A stretch of 64,000 nucleotides of DNA from Prosopocoilus inquinatus (Eukaryota > Arthropoda > Insecta > Coleoptera > Lucanidae), in contig CM069870.1 in the NCBI GenBank assembly GCA_036172665.1, forward strand, positions 61,690,212-61,754,211, in the 5' to 3' direction. The translations under genes were made by a program, and so were the position numbers. The notes beneath the pieces are model-generated. The model had not been told where the DNA came from and searched no databases. It was given only the letters and a program-made list of their open reading frames with translations. Positions 45,301 through 56,370 of the stretch are shown piece by piece (position 1 is the first letter of the stretch; each line of letters begins with the position of its first letter).

Positions 45301-45631
45301 TGCAGCCACGTATAATTATGGTAATGAGAGCAATTTTATACCTATTGAAAGCTTCCGGTTCATGCTATAAAAATAACAGATTTTTTTAAAATTCAATTTA
45401 CATTCGATTTTGACTGATTTTGAAATCCTCTACGCAAGAAAATCCCTATTGGTATTTAATTTACTTACGCCCTGGTGTGCAACCGACCTTAAAACAAAGG
45501 GACAAACTTCGAGAACCGCACTCCTTCAAAAAAAGCACAGCTTCCTTGAAGTAATCGTCCTCCTCGTCCTCGGCGAAGACGACGCCGGTTACCACCAATA
45601 GTACACCCAGGAGGAGCAGTTTCATGGTCAT
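36399..45631 (-). CDS. Osi-D: Osiris family protein (DUF1676), three exons over 9.2 kb
   Basis: Exons are 45631-45488, 37352-37097 and 36706-36399, giving 235 residues. Exon 1 carries the signal peptide MTMKLLLLGVLLVVTGVVFA, an acidic stretch EDEEDDYF and the two cysteines (KECGSRSLSLCFK). Exon 2 continues ERAYTYIDQLPNTVEVEGMF, then TREELLEKMLFDRLDYYLST and HTFEFKIPK. Exon 3 has the basic linker ARKKGKKKG, the hydrophobic MKAALIGALIIKGLALVAFK, and ASIIGLKKLF. The tail has HFDRSF and NQELAYRGYDNPQST, close to the Osiris AQXLAY motif. The second junction is in phase (GAA G|CT). The first uses AAG|GTCGGT in phase 0, an unusual donor. A strong GTAAGT 18 bp further on would break the frame. Introns are 8.1 kb and 390 bp. 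The Osiris number is not assigned. Confidence 0.85.
40704..42223. mobile_element. DNA transposon with about 500-bp terminal inverted repeats and transposase remnant
   Basis: Arms about 40704-41211 and 41690-42223 are reverse complements with few changes, plus a roughly 26-bp insertion in the right arm. Both start CACTGTGTCCACATTTCGAT. The 480-bp centre is a piece of a mariner-superfamily transposase (+): WLQQDG, then, after frame changes, RDVHFLRENF, RSPDLTPLDF and YLWGT around 41305-41470. The DDE region is broken by stops and frameshifts, so the element is non-autonomous. TA flanks the ends. Confidence 0.78.
43779..43979. mobile_element. 201-bp MITE with TA duplication
   Basis: The ends read CAGAGTGACTGGTAAGTCGA and, reverse-complemented from the right, CAGGATGACTGGTAAGTCAA, with similarity continuing about 50 bp inward. 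TA flanks both sides. There is no coding capacity. Confidence 0.75.
44529..44935. mobile_element. 407-bp MITE with TA duplication
   Basis: The left end CAGTTGCAGACAGAAAATGT matches the reverse-complemented right end CAGTTGCGGACAGAAAATAT. TA flanks both (44527-44528, 44936-44937). It lies in intron 1 of Osi-D and is probably mobilised by a Tc1/mariner-type enzyme (inference from the TA duplication). Confidence 0.7.
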
Positions 45632-45685
45632 GTTGACTACGCACAAATGCAAGACGCACTAGGTCGAGACTCCTCATGCGTCCCG

Positions 45686-45692
45686 GTTTTAT
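45686..45692 (-). promoter_or_regulatory. Probable TATA-like box of Osi-D
   Basis: On the minus strand GATAAAA lies about 55 bp upstream of the chosen ATG at 45631. Initiation near 45660 would include the upstream in-frame ATG at 45652, so the start could be either. 45631 gives the cleaner signal peptide. Confidence 0.4.
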
Positions 45693-45699
45693 CAGCTAG

Positions 45700-46755
45700 G
45701 TATTTCCTATTGCGGATATAACTTAGCAAAAATTTATGTTATCGTTACTGGTTTGTGGCGTGTCCTCGTAGTTCAAGTGCTAGTTAGCCGGAAGGTTTGT
45801 TATGGCCGGCATTGTGTTTAGCTTCGCCTAGTCGCGTCTTTACTTGCATCGGACACTGGAACAGATAAAGTTGATTATAACACACTTATGCAGATTACCG
45901 TCTAATTGGAACAGATGATTATAAATTATTAGTCTCTAAATTGAACGTTTACCTTCATTTGTAATATACTGTACAACATCACGACATAAATTGGCCCCCA
46001 ACATGGGGCCACCTCCATCATCAATATTATCACAATATGTAAATATCATGTCAGTCAGATTTAATGTGTTTTAAAAAGCGTCAATTTTGTGAAATTAGGA
46101 AGAATGTCAAAAATACAGTTACAGTTACATGGTAATTTGAGATGATTATTATAAAAAATATTGTAGGAGTAATTTTTTGAGCCAACCAGGTACATCTATT
46201 TAATTATTGGTTTTTACCTGACTCTCTTTATATTAGGTAAATGGGTCTCGTTTAATTTGTACAAAAAAAAAGTGTTCAACGTGGCCGTATTTTGCAGACC
46301 ATCGCCAGTTTGCGACCAGTCTGCAAATAAGTGCTTTGCTGCGCGAGTTTCATCCAACTAAACCGTTGGAAACTGTTTCTCGATAGAGCAGACCATAGCA
46401 CACATGTCGCTAATAAAACGTACAATTACCGTTTACATGCACTTCTATCTCGTAAATGTGTGCCGTCTTCAGAAAATGACTCTTAGAAAAGAGCGATCGC
46501 ACTCGAAGAATAAGCTGATTACATGTGGCGCGAACAGTTAGGCTTTTGTGAAACACAGGGACTATTAAATATGGTAATAAAAGACAAGTGCCTATCACAA
46601 TAAGACAGAGATATGCAAACGTTGATTTTATGTTATTAGTTAATTAACATTTTCTTCTGCCATTTACTTCTACGTACTAGGCAGGACTACCAAGAGTATC
46701 TGGAAAAGAAACCATTTTTTGTCATTTTTCTAATTAATATGAGACATTTTTTTCT
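45700..46755. other. Intergenic stretch upstream of Osi-D
   Basis: No gene is recognised. A short hairpin with arms TTGCAGAC and GTCTGCAA lies at about 46296-46330. Confidence 0.4.
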
Positions 46756-46759
46756 AATA

Positions 46760-48044
46760 CGAGGGCTGCTAGAAAAGTTTCTGAAAACGGTATGAAAAAA
46801 TGCATATGAAATTTGATAAACGGTTTCATTGTTTTTCGAAGTATTCGCCTTTGACGTCAATACACTTATGCATTACGCTCGAACCAATTTCTAAAGCACG
46901 TTTTCCAATCTAAAGATGGTACCTCAGAAGCCAGTGTCCGGAATGTTTCAACCACTGCTTCAGCAGAAGAAAATCGCTCACCACGCATTTTATTTTTGAT
47001 ATTTGGGAACAAAAGGAAATTATTAGGAGATAAATCAGGTGAATATGGACGACGAGTGATTAAATCAACATTTTTGTTGGACAAGAAGTCAACTGTTTGA
47101 CGGGCTGAGTGAGAGCTGGCGTTGTCATGATGGAGAATAATTCGTCGATTTCGTTTGTTTCTTCTTATTTGATCAATGACTTCCGGCAAACAAATTGTAG
47201 TATACCAATCGACATTCACGGTTTTTCGATTCTCTAAAGCCACGGCTGCTACATGTCCAGTTAGACCAAAGAAACCAGCAATCATTTGCTTCGCAGTACT
47301 GCGTGAATGGACAACTTTTGTTAGTTTTGGTTCATTTTGAAATACCCAAACGGTAGATTGTTGTTTACCGTACGAATAGATACACGTTTCGTCACCAGTA
47401 ACGATGTTATAAACTAAATTTGAACGACCTCCATTGAATTTCTTGAGCATTTCTTCGCATCATTTGACACGACCCTGCTTTTGCGCTTCTATTAAATTGT
47501 GTGGGATCCAACGACTGCAAAGCTTTCGTATGTTCAAATGATCACGCAAAATCTGGTGTATTGCTTTCATGTCAATGCGTAAGGATGCTTGAATCTCACG
47601 GTACGTCAGATGTCGATCTCGCTCAAGCATTTCACGCACAGCATCTACATTAGTGGCAACAACAGATGTTGATGGACGACCTTCACGAAATTCGTCACTG
47701 AGAGAGGTACGTCCACGCTGGAATTCAGCAAACCAATCATAAACAATGCTCTTTGATGGTGCTTCATCTCAAAAAGCCAAATGAAGCCGATCGAGGCATT
47801 GTTTCGGCGTTAGACCACATTTGAAATCATAAAAAATCAATGGCACGAAAATTTTCACGCGAGATTTCCATGTTTAAACAAAATTACTTTTTCTCAAATG
47901 CTGTACAAACAAAACTAGTTCACTTGGATAGGAACTGTCAATAGAATTACAAGCAAAAAACGCCAAATTTTTCAAATATGACAGTTGATAAACGCTAACA
48001 ATTCTAGACCTACTAGATTCCAGAAAATTTTCCAGCAGCCCACG
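46760..48044 (-). mobile_element. Mariner transposon, copy 1 (inactive)
   Basis: The 1,285-bp element has inverted ends CGAGGGCTGCTAGAAAAGTT and, reverse-complemented, CGTGGGCTGCTGGAAAATTT, flanked by TA (46758-46759 and 48045-48046). It is closely related to the copy at 52340-53584. Confidence 0.9.
46866..47871 (-). pseudogene. Mariner transposase pseudogene, copy 1
   Basis: The transposase cuts and pastes the element through a DD34D catalytic triad. Visible are the HTH start MEISRENFRA, GDETCIYSY (first Asp), ILHHDNASSHSA (second Asp) and YSPDLSPNNF, where the third catalytic Asp is Asn. Compared with copy 2 it has a frameshift near 47838, stops in place of Gly near 47769 and of Trp near 47460, and an insertion that shortens the C-terminus to FERNA. 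It is inactive for several independent reasons. Confidence 0.88.
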
Positions 48045-48819
48045 TAGACTTTAATTAAAGCAATTCATTTTTTCCGTAACGTTGAATATACAATAAGGTA
48101 TTAACCCAAATTTGGACCTTGCATATCTGCACGCCTCATACCAACCGACGCGACGCGACGTGATAAAAATTTACATATTATGGGACACCAATCAATCCAT
48201 CATTTAGAATAGAATCACCTCGTATGAATTTCAGTTTTCTTGTCGTGAGTCACGTGAGATACTTTCCGAACGATTTTATATTACGCATTAGTTTCCATTA
48301 TGCTATTGTAACGGTATTTAGGCTTGCTGGTTTGATGGACGGTAAACTTGTTATTATTGGTGTAAGAAGAAACAGGATTTTGTTTACATCCACAGACGAA
48401 GAAGAGGTAAAGATGTGTGTTTAAACATTTCCTGTCCTGAATTGTTTACGTGCGTGAATTTTCTTGTAATAGGACATGCTTTTTATAATTAATTATATCA
48501 GAGTTAATTAAGCCGTAACATTTAATGTTATGTTAAACTATTTCCTGTTGTACAGAAAAATATTGCTACGACTTCGGGGATTAGACTAATTTGAAACAAT
48601 TTAATTTAAACACAATCGCTTACCCGACAAAGACTATACTAATATTGATCTACAACACTTATTTATCAAATAACACCTGTAATCATTCACTGTTTAGAAG
48701 TCCTAGATCCGGTTGCTCAGTCACAGTTTAACGTCAATGTTCAGTTAACTTCCATCTGTTCCTGTGTAAAAAAAACTGAAGATTAAAGTTTAACCGTGGC
48801 TGAAAAACCGGGCTCTAGT

Positions 48820-48990
48820 TGTTAGCACTTGTCGCTCGTCAAATTTAAAGTATTCGAATCGCGCGCTCATCTCCGGTTATGTAGCTAATTTATACGCTAC
48901 CAAAATGGCAGGGAATTTTAACGAACTCTCTTCAGTATTCCGTACAGATGGCATGCTTTCTTGGAAACACTGCAACAATCATTTCCATCA
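48820..48990 (+). repeat. Possible tRNA-derived SINE head
   Basis: GGGCTCTAGTTGTTAGCACT resembles an A box and AGTATTCGAATCGCGCGC a B box about 35 bp later. The rest of a cloverleaf does not form. Confidence 0.35.
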
Positions 48991-50454
48991 ACCCGCGATA
49001 GAGTCGGTTCACCAATGGAAAGTGCCACACGTATGAATGTAAAATTTATTAGCGTTGAACGACCGTAACATTACTTTAATATTTATGTTTTTATTTTATT
49101 TCTGTTTTTTTCTTGAGAAGTTGAAATTCATAAACAGGTTTGTTTAGATTTCAAACATACTAGGAATTTTATCTAATAATCATTTTTGAATAAAGTGTTG
49201 TTATCTGTCGCCGTTGGTTTGAAATTCACAGACTATATTAAAAAAAAGTAAACATTATTATTATTGCGCCATTAAAAATTAGGCACATACGATAATCGCA
49301 TAATAGAGTTTCAACATGGGTTCGCTGATGTTTTCCGATGTAGGTTGCGTTGGGGTTGAACGTAGCGAAACGTGGTGCATCGAATACACCCCTTCACAAC
49401 TAATAGACTGTTCTCAAATCGCTTAGACACAAGTTGTTAATTTTCAGCAAAAACCTTTATTTTTCACACTTTGTAAGATGCAAATGTGCTTCATAACAAC
49501 ATTAACAATGATTTTATTTAGCCACAAAACTAATTACTACCTTATTTTTCGAAAAATCGTTCGTTCACACGCGTTCCATTCGCAACCCGCGACACACACT
49601 GAAAAACGCACCTTCCTCCACTCTGCACATGCGCAACTGAAAACAAACGCAGGCTTACTTCCAAACGCGGAAAAGAAACTTCAAATTTCAAGAGCGGAAA
49701 AACGCCAACATACACTAAAATTGTACAGGTTGTCTGTCGACTTAGAGTGACGCACCCTGTATATGACGTGCAGTCGCTTTTTAAACAGTTACTATATTTT
49801 TAAAAGCTATTGGAAGAAATTTTGAATTATTATTTTCTTAACTTTTCGATTTAATACAAAATAAATCCTAGGGTGAATTTTTTAATATACATTTTTTTTA
49901 AACGTTGCCGTCAGAATTTTTCCGTACTTGAAAAAGATTCTGCAGCGAAACGTAAAATAAAAGTGCATGAGGAAGTTATCTTCGTTAATAGCTGGCTCGA
50001 CAATCTTCAATCGGGGTAGGATAAAAATGCAACTAAACTATACCCCTCCTTTTGATGTACTCAAAGAATGATCAATCGGATTAATATACAGGGTAAGTCA
50101 TAATGGGCGAAACAAATATTACCAGTTTGTAGAAAAACTTCTTTAAACAAAAAAGTTTCTATAAACCTATGTCCTAAATTGCATAGTTGTGAAACTATAA
50201 GAAGTCAAAGCTTAGGAATAAGCAAACATTTAATAGCAACGGCAACTGTGAAAACTATTAAAAAATTGGATAAACTGTATATACAGATGTTCAATTAAAT
50301 CACAGTATTACGAAAACTGTTCAAACTGCGTTCCTTGAATTCCTTAATACGAGGGGAACGATAAAAATTCTGCCGATCTACTTAGGCCATGGAAAAAAAA
50401 CAAAATTCTTTATCATAATTGTCAAAATACGTAACAATTCAAGTGACCTTGCTA

Positions 50455-50585
50455 AATCGGTATTCTGTATAAGCCAAGATTAAATTTAGGCATTGCTTAT
50501 AATGTTACATTTGAGGTTACATGTAATTTAACTCACATTCTAAGCGGGGCTCATAGCTAAGCTCGGCTTAAGTGTTTGGTTGCCT
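50455..50585. mobile_element. MITE copy related to 32009-32153
   Basis: It shares the interior TGCTTATAATGTTACATTTG, TCACATTCTAAGC and GCTTAAGTGTTTGGT with the nested MITE at 32 kb. The left end is worn. Confidence 0.55.
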
Positions 50586-50792
50586 TGTGAAGGTCATTAC
50601 TGAACATAAATAAATTTAATTGTTGTTTAAGTTAATTAACGTGTTGATTTATGGAATCATTACTTGATTACAAGTATTTACTTTACTTTAGACCATTGAG
50701 GGCAGTGTATTATTGAATGGTTACTTGATAGGCCAGTATACATTTTTGTCAACGTAGAGTGTGCCAATATATTTACCATTTAGCACGTCACA

Positions 50793-51062
50793 GTGTTTTG
50801 CTACGCCTTAAACCCTTTCTTAAGCGATAGAGTGTCATTAAATCTCCTGGAAGTTTTCGTTTATCATCGCACGCTGTGGAATCTTGAGAGTCGATTCTAT
50901 AATCCGCGTATCAGCTGCGGTTGCTCCCTGGCGCCCTTATTGTTTTATTTAATCCTACCTCATCTCCTTCAGATACGGAATAGGTGTTGTCTTCTCAGTG
51001 CGACTTGCCATCAGGTATCTGTAAGTGACCAGGTGGATAAAGTCACTGTAGTAAAGTGGTAG
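50793..51062 (+). pseudogene. Possible LINE reverse transcriptase fragment
   Basis: The frame contains PFLSDRVSLNLLEVFV and ISCGCSLAPLLFYL, which resemble the fingers region and the GxPQGxxLAPLLF motif of LINE reverse transcriptases. The PQG is degraded. The match is short and could be chance. Confidence 0.35.
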
Positions 51063-52158
51063 CAATTTTTGTTTTTTTTTTTAATTTTATGTTACTGATG
51101 TAATATTTAATTTAATGAATTATTGATTTTCGTGGTAAGTGATCTAAAATTAATTCGTTTTGGATGCTAAAAAATTGCAATCAACATATTTTTTTGTATT
51201 GTAAGCCACGTCTATAATTTTTTTGATCACTTTATAGAATATATCAGAATTGTACCGCTATGGCTGAATCTTTTTAGAGCGAGGTAGTCGTTATTTGCAA
51301 ATTGTCCACAAACTTAGATGTAACGATATTTCGTTGTTTTACGTAAGCTAGGTGTCTTCTTGAAAGCAAAAATCGTTTTTTTTTTTAATTTCAGGATTTG
51401 TTATTTTAATTTTGCCTCATACTGTGGATCACGAAGATTTTTCATGGAAACTTATTTTTCAAAGCATAAAGACATTTTATTTATTGATTAATATCTCGCA
51501 GATTCCTACAAAAAAATATTAATCTGTTTGTTGTCTAATCGAGTATTGAAATCTTTCAATATTTTACGTAAATCAATAAAAGCGTTGAAGATATACGACT
51601 ATTATTCAAGATATATGTAAAGCAGAATTAAAAACTTCAAATTGAACAAACAAAATATTATTTGAATTATTTCTATTTCATGGATCTTGAAACCGGGCGG
51701 TGCTTCTGTAAGGAACCTCTTAAGTTCAGAATGTCCTTTCTTCTTCTTCTCACGACTGAATCCTAAATAGATTATAATTTCGAAATCTTCATAGAATGTG
51801 TGCACGTGAGTTCGGTTTGGTGGTGAGGTGCACGTGTCCTTTCTGTACTTACCACATACGATGATGATGCGCGCGTATCCGGCGATGGACCGGTCATCGT
51901 TCTGGTTTACTTAAGATGTGTCCGAGGTGCTCTTGCCCCGGGCCATCCTTCCTTACGTTTATGAATCAGTCGAAACTCGCTTTTAACTTATTGTTACGAG
52001 AAAGTAAAACCGTCTACATTCAAATGCATGCATCCTCGTAACAGGCTGAAAGTGTCGGTCCTTTCATTGCAGTACTTTCACGAATATTCCTAATATTACA
52101 GAATCGAAAACGAAAACGAGTCTAGAAATGTATAACAAGAGCGTTTTATTTGGTAGCA

Positions 52159-52317
52159 GGATTATGTAATTTATAATAAATTCTTTCAGCGTACGCATTC
52201 TGAATGTTTCAGTTTAGATTGAAATCGTCTGCACTGTGTTCGTACAGACGATTTCAATCTAAACTGGAACTTTCAGAATGCGTATGCCAAAAGAATTTAT
52301 TATAAATTACATAATCC
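52159..52317. repeat. Near-perfect palindrome beside mariner copy 2
   Basis: Arms 52159-52231 and 52245-52317 (73 bp) are reverse complements with a few mismatches and a 13-bp spacer. The palindrome ends 22 bp before mariner copy 2. Confidence 0.8.
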
Positions 52318-52332
52318 TTTAAAAATGCAAAA

Positions 52333-53409
52333 TCATTTACGTGGGCTGCTGGACAAGTTTCTGGAAACGGTATGAAAAAACGCATATGAAATTTGGTAAA
52401 CGGTATCATAGTTTTCGAAGTATTCGCCCTTGACGTCAATACAATTTTGCATACGCTCGAACCAATTTCTAAAGCACGTTTTCCACTCTAAAGATGGTAC
52501 CTCAGAAACCAGTGGCCGGAATGTTTCAACCGCTGCTTCAGCCGACGAAAATCGCTCTCCACGCATTTTATTTTTGATATTTGGGAACAAAAGGAAATCA
52601 TTAGGTGATAAATCAGGTGAATATGGACAATGAGTCATTAATTCAACCGTTTTGTTGGACAAAGAATCAACTGTTTGACGGGCTGAGTGAGAGCTGGCTT
52701 TGTCATGATGGAGAATAATTCGTCGATTTCGATTGTTTCTTCTTAATTGATCGATGACTCCCGACAAACAAATTATAGTATATCAATCAGAATTCACGGT
52801 TTTTCGATCCTCTAAAGCCACAGTTGCTACATGTTCAGTTAAACCAAAGAAACAAGCAATCATTTGCTTCGCAGCACTGCGTGAACGGACAACTTTTGTA
52901 GGTTTTGGTTCATTTTGAAATACCAATACGGTATATTGTTGTTTACTTTCTGGCTCGTACGAATAGATACACGTTTCGTCGCCAGTAACGATGTTATAAA
53001 CTAAATTTGAACGACCTCCATTGAATTTCTTGAGCATTCCTTCGCACCATTTGACACGACCCTGCTTTTGCGCTTCTGTTAAATTGTGTGGGATCCAACG
53101 ACTGCAAAGCTTTCGTACATTCAAATGATCATTCAAAATCTGGTGTATTGGTTTCATGTCAATTCGTAAGGATGCTTGAATCTCACTGTATATCACAACA
53201 ACAGATGTTGATGGACGACCTTCATGAAATTCGTCACTGAGAGAGGTACGTCCACGCTGGAATTCGGCAAACCAATTATAAACACTGCTCTTTGATGGTG
53301 CTTCATCTCCAAAAGCCAAATAAAGCCGACCTAGGCATTGTTTCGGCGTTAGACCACATTTGAAATCGTAAAAAATTATGGCACGAAAATTTTCACGCGA
53401 GATTTCCAT
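52333..53409 (-). pseudogene. Mariner transposase, copy 2, broken
   Basis: The frame begins MEISRENFRAIIFYDFKCGL with the HTH domain and continues through KSSVYNWFAEFQRG, SRWIPHNL, GDETCIYSY (first Asp), ILHHDKASSHSA (second Asp) and YSPDLSPNDF (third Asp, DD34D spacing). All three Asp are kept. One TGA replaces the Trp of the DWYTT segment near 52780. A deletion of about 20 codons relative to copy 1 follows the GRPSTSVV segment. The frame reads through the terminal repeat, so the natural stop is lost. Confidence 0.88.
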
Positions 53410-53584
53410 GTTTATACAAAATTACTTTTTCTCAAATGTCGTACAAACAAAACTAGTTCACTTGGATAGGAACTGTCAATAGAATTATAGGCGAAAAACG
53501 TGTGAAATTTTTCAAATATGACAGTTGATAAACGCTAACAATTCTAGACCCACTAGATTCCAGAAAATTTTCCAGCAGCCCACG
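52340..53584 (-). mobile_element. Mariner transposon, copy 2
   Basis: The 1,245-bp element has inverted ends CGTGGGCTGCTGGACAAGTT and CGTGGGCTGCTGGAAAATTT (right end reverse-complemented), flanked by TA at 52338-52339 and 53585-53586. It ends 5 bp before a second, unrelated transposon. Confidence 0.9.
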
Positions 53585-53589
53585 TAATA

Positions 53590-54934
53590 CCGTGCCTTCA
53601 ATTGAATTCCTCATTAAAGTAATCTGTGTTTTTTTTATGAAGTTGGCGACACAATTCTAGAGAAAACCTGTTGTCATTAACTGTCAGTACTGATCATCAC
53701 ATCAAATAAAAACACAACATTAAAGTTTAAAGTAGATGCTCAAAGTGCTCTCCTTCAGCTTGAATACATAAGCGTACTCTGCGTTTCATGTTTTCAAACC
53801 CGTTTGCTAAATGTTCGGGGGTTATGCTAGCACACACATCCGTAATGCCCGCACGAAGTTCTTCGATTGTGTGACGCGTAGTTCTAAAAACTGTGTTTTT
53901 CATGTGCTGATAAATGAAGTAATCCATAATTGTGAGATCCGGAGACCTTGCAGGAAAATTCACAATTCGATTATCGAAAAACTGCTGCAGGAAAGTCATT
54001 GTTTGATGAGCTGTGTGGGCAGTAGCATTGTCTTGCTGAAGAAACCCTTCTGTAGGTTCATCATCATGTAGTTGATCAATGAAAGGTTCTAATAACTCAT
54101 TTCGGTATCCTTCAGCAGTTACTGAGTCGTTAAAAAATATTGGTCCGATGATACGCCTTCTTGACACTGCTAGCCAAACACCAATCTTGAATGGATGTAA
54201 TGGAGTTTCCACAAATTCATGGGGATTTTCTGCTGACCATATTCTCATATTCTGTTTATTTAAATACCCTGAGATATGAAACCAGGCCTCATCGGAAAAG
54301 AAACACTTGTCAAGAATGTTGTCGTTGTTTAAGTTATCAAGAAACCACTGACAATATTCTGTTCTTCTGTGAAAATCTACTGGCCTGAGTTCGTGGGCTG
54401 CTTGAATCTTATATGGATAAAGCTTTAAGTCTTTTTTAAGAATAGTGTGACATGTTCCCATTGATAGTGAACTTCTTGTGAAAGTTTCGCAATAGATTTC
54501 TTGGGAGAGTGTTCCATTCGATCCCGAACATCTTCAATGCAGTCTGCAGTCCTTTTCTTAGCTATTCCGCTCCCTGTTTTGCGACCAAGTGATCCCGTTT
54601 CACGAAATTTAAGAACGCAAGCATGGATATGTTTAAGTAGCTGTTCATAAGTAATAGCAAAATTAGGAAACTGCTGTCGAAACTTCTGTACACACTGATT
54701 ATTAATTGAATAAACTAACTGTCCATTTTCTATTCTACTGGTTTGAAAATAACTTTCAACAATAAATATTTTCTGCTATAATTTTAACATTTTGAATTAA
54801 TTGAAAATATAAAGTGTTAATTTGACATTTGTTTAATTAAATAATTGAACAGCTATCAGTGCTCCAAAACTTAGGAGAAAAAAAAACAGTGAAATCATAG
54901 CCCACTTTAATAAGGAATTCAGTTGAAGGCACGG
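53590..54934 (-). mobile_element. Mariner-like transposon with DUF4817-type transposase
   Basis: The 1,345-bp element has ends CCGTGCCTTCAATTGAATTC and, reverse-complemented, CCGTGCCTTCAACTGAATTC, with similarity for about 35 bp. TA flanks it at 53588-53589 and 54935-54936. Confidence 0.88.
53727..54750 (-). pseudogene. DUF4817/DDE transposase, one frameshift
   Basis: The N-terminal HTH part reads LVYSINNQCVQKFRQQFPNF, then RETGSLGRKTGSG and SPKKSIAKLSQEV in one frame. A frameshift near 54476 moves to the frame opening MGTCHTILKKDLKLYPYKIQ (53727-54461). The catalytic domain keeps FFSDEAWFH (first Asp), LQQDNATAHTA (second Asp) and PARSPDLTIMDYFIY, whose last Asp lies 36 residues after the second. 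The C-terminus EHFEHLL is complete. Apart from the frameshift it looks intact, so the copy may be fairly young. Confidence 0.85.
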
Positions 54935-54939
54935 TATAA

Positions 54940-56365
54940 AGATGCACTGACTGATTATATCCTTACATTAAAAGACGTTTTTCAATTAAGGACCAAGCAA
55001 CAAAATCATTTTAACTGAGATCAACTAATGAACCGAATTTATTCGAAGTGGAGTCTAAACCAATTTAAAGAGTTTAAATCGAGTTTAGAATGAATTCGTT
55101 TGACAGAGATCTAAGGTCAACTGAGTTCTCATTTCAAGTGGAAGTTAATCGAATCATTGAAAAACCGACCCTTAAAGGTTTCATGACCTTTTTCACAAAA
55201 GGTTTCTATTTTTCACAAAACTTAATGCAATTAAACATGAACATCCTTAATCCTTAATTTAATTAAACATGAATACCCTAAACTGGTAGATACCCAGTTA
55301 GGATATAATAAAAAATTGAAAGTAATTCTAGATTTATTGCCTTTTATAATTTAATTAGAGGACTTTTTGAAGTGTAAGCCCCATTAATTTCCAACCGATT
55401 ATTATTAGAAATTTCTCCAACACGTTGCCGACGAGCGGATGCAATACAATACTAGAACATGTATCGGTGTCAGTGGATTGTGTACGTATTTGTTGAATTT
55501 ATTAAGGCATCACCTAATTATAATGATCGAGACTAATTATTTCTTCGGTTTGCCGCAGACCTTATCCTGCTTCCTTGTTTTTCACGCGCGCATACCGTCG
55601 TTTAGTAATTTGAATTCACCAAGCCTAGTAATTTAATATTAGATATTCTATAATTACAGATTCTAATTAGGCGTAGAAGAAATTCTAAATCTTCGTGGAA
55701 TTTGATGTTTGCATGTGAAACAAAATTAAAGACGTGTGCGTCGTTTCCGAAAGTTAACACCATTTTAAATAGATGCATGCAGAGCTTTGAAATTCAAATG
55801 GCTTTTCATTAGACACTGATTTTTAAACAAAAATTATAATAAAGTAGAAATTCAAATTATATTGTAGTTATTTAGTGCGTTTATAATGAAAATTGCTTAA
55901 AATAGAAAGCCATGTGCAAATTATCAAACAAGTGTTCCTGTGTAAAATTTAATGTAATTCTGTAGTAATTTTCTCGCATAAATTTATAACATTTGAAGAG
56001 TCAAGGGTATCTTTTTATGTTGATGTCGAATATGATCGATTTTTAAGACTTCTGTACAGCTTTTAAAAAACGAAAATTTTACCTTGAAACAACTTTTTGC
56101 AAATTTCTGAAAATTAACTAAGATTCCTATTTATTGCAACTCGCTCGGATATTATTTCTTCAATGTTTTAATTTTTTCTCGTTTAATGTATTGTTTAACT
56201 GTTTTATTTATTATTAAAATAAACTTCTACTGAAATCTTGTTGAAACACTTGGTTGTCACCCTGAATTATTTTGGGTCTTCAATGAATCTTGCAACCCAC
56301 GCGACTTACATACAACATAACACAACAGTTTTACCAAACATGTGTATTTTTAGCTATCAGATACA
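54940..56365. other. Intergenic stretch, no recognisable gene
   Basis: AT-rich, with short domain-free open frames only. Confidence 0.45.
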
Positions 56366-56370
56366 CTATT

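Larger units (their letters stand above)
37353..45487 (-). other. Intron 1 of Osi-D
   Basis: This 8.1-kb intron holds the long-TIR transposon (40704-42223), two MITEs (43779-43979, 44529-44935) and fragments of a dispersed repeat (about 37905-38100 and 43075-43400, sharing GGAAAAGAATTCAG and GGCTTCAATG words). Stretches 38110-40600 and 42230-43070 contain nothing else I can identify. One terminus-like ATACAGGGTGATTCAAAATA lies near 39457. Confidence 0.7.
48050..52150. other. Intergenic stretch with scattered repeat fragments
   Basis: Contents listed separately are a SINE-like head (48820-48990), a MITE copy (50455-50585) and a possible LINE fragment (50793-51062). A TE terminus-like word (GACGCACCCTGTATAT) occurs near 49749. 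The frame at 49478-49750 has no domain. Nothing else is recognised. Confidence 0.4.

Noticed and set aside
49478..49750. 90-codon open frame in a slightly GC-richer patch
   Set aside because: No domain. It ends at a transposon-terminus-like word, so non-coding repeat DNA is more likely.
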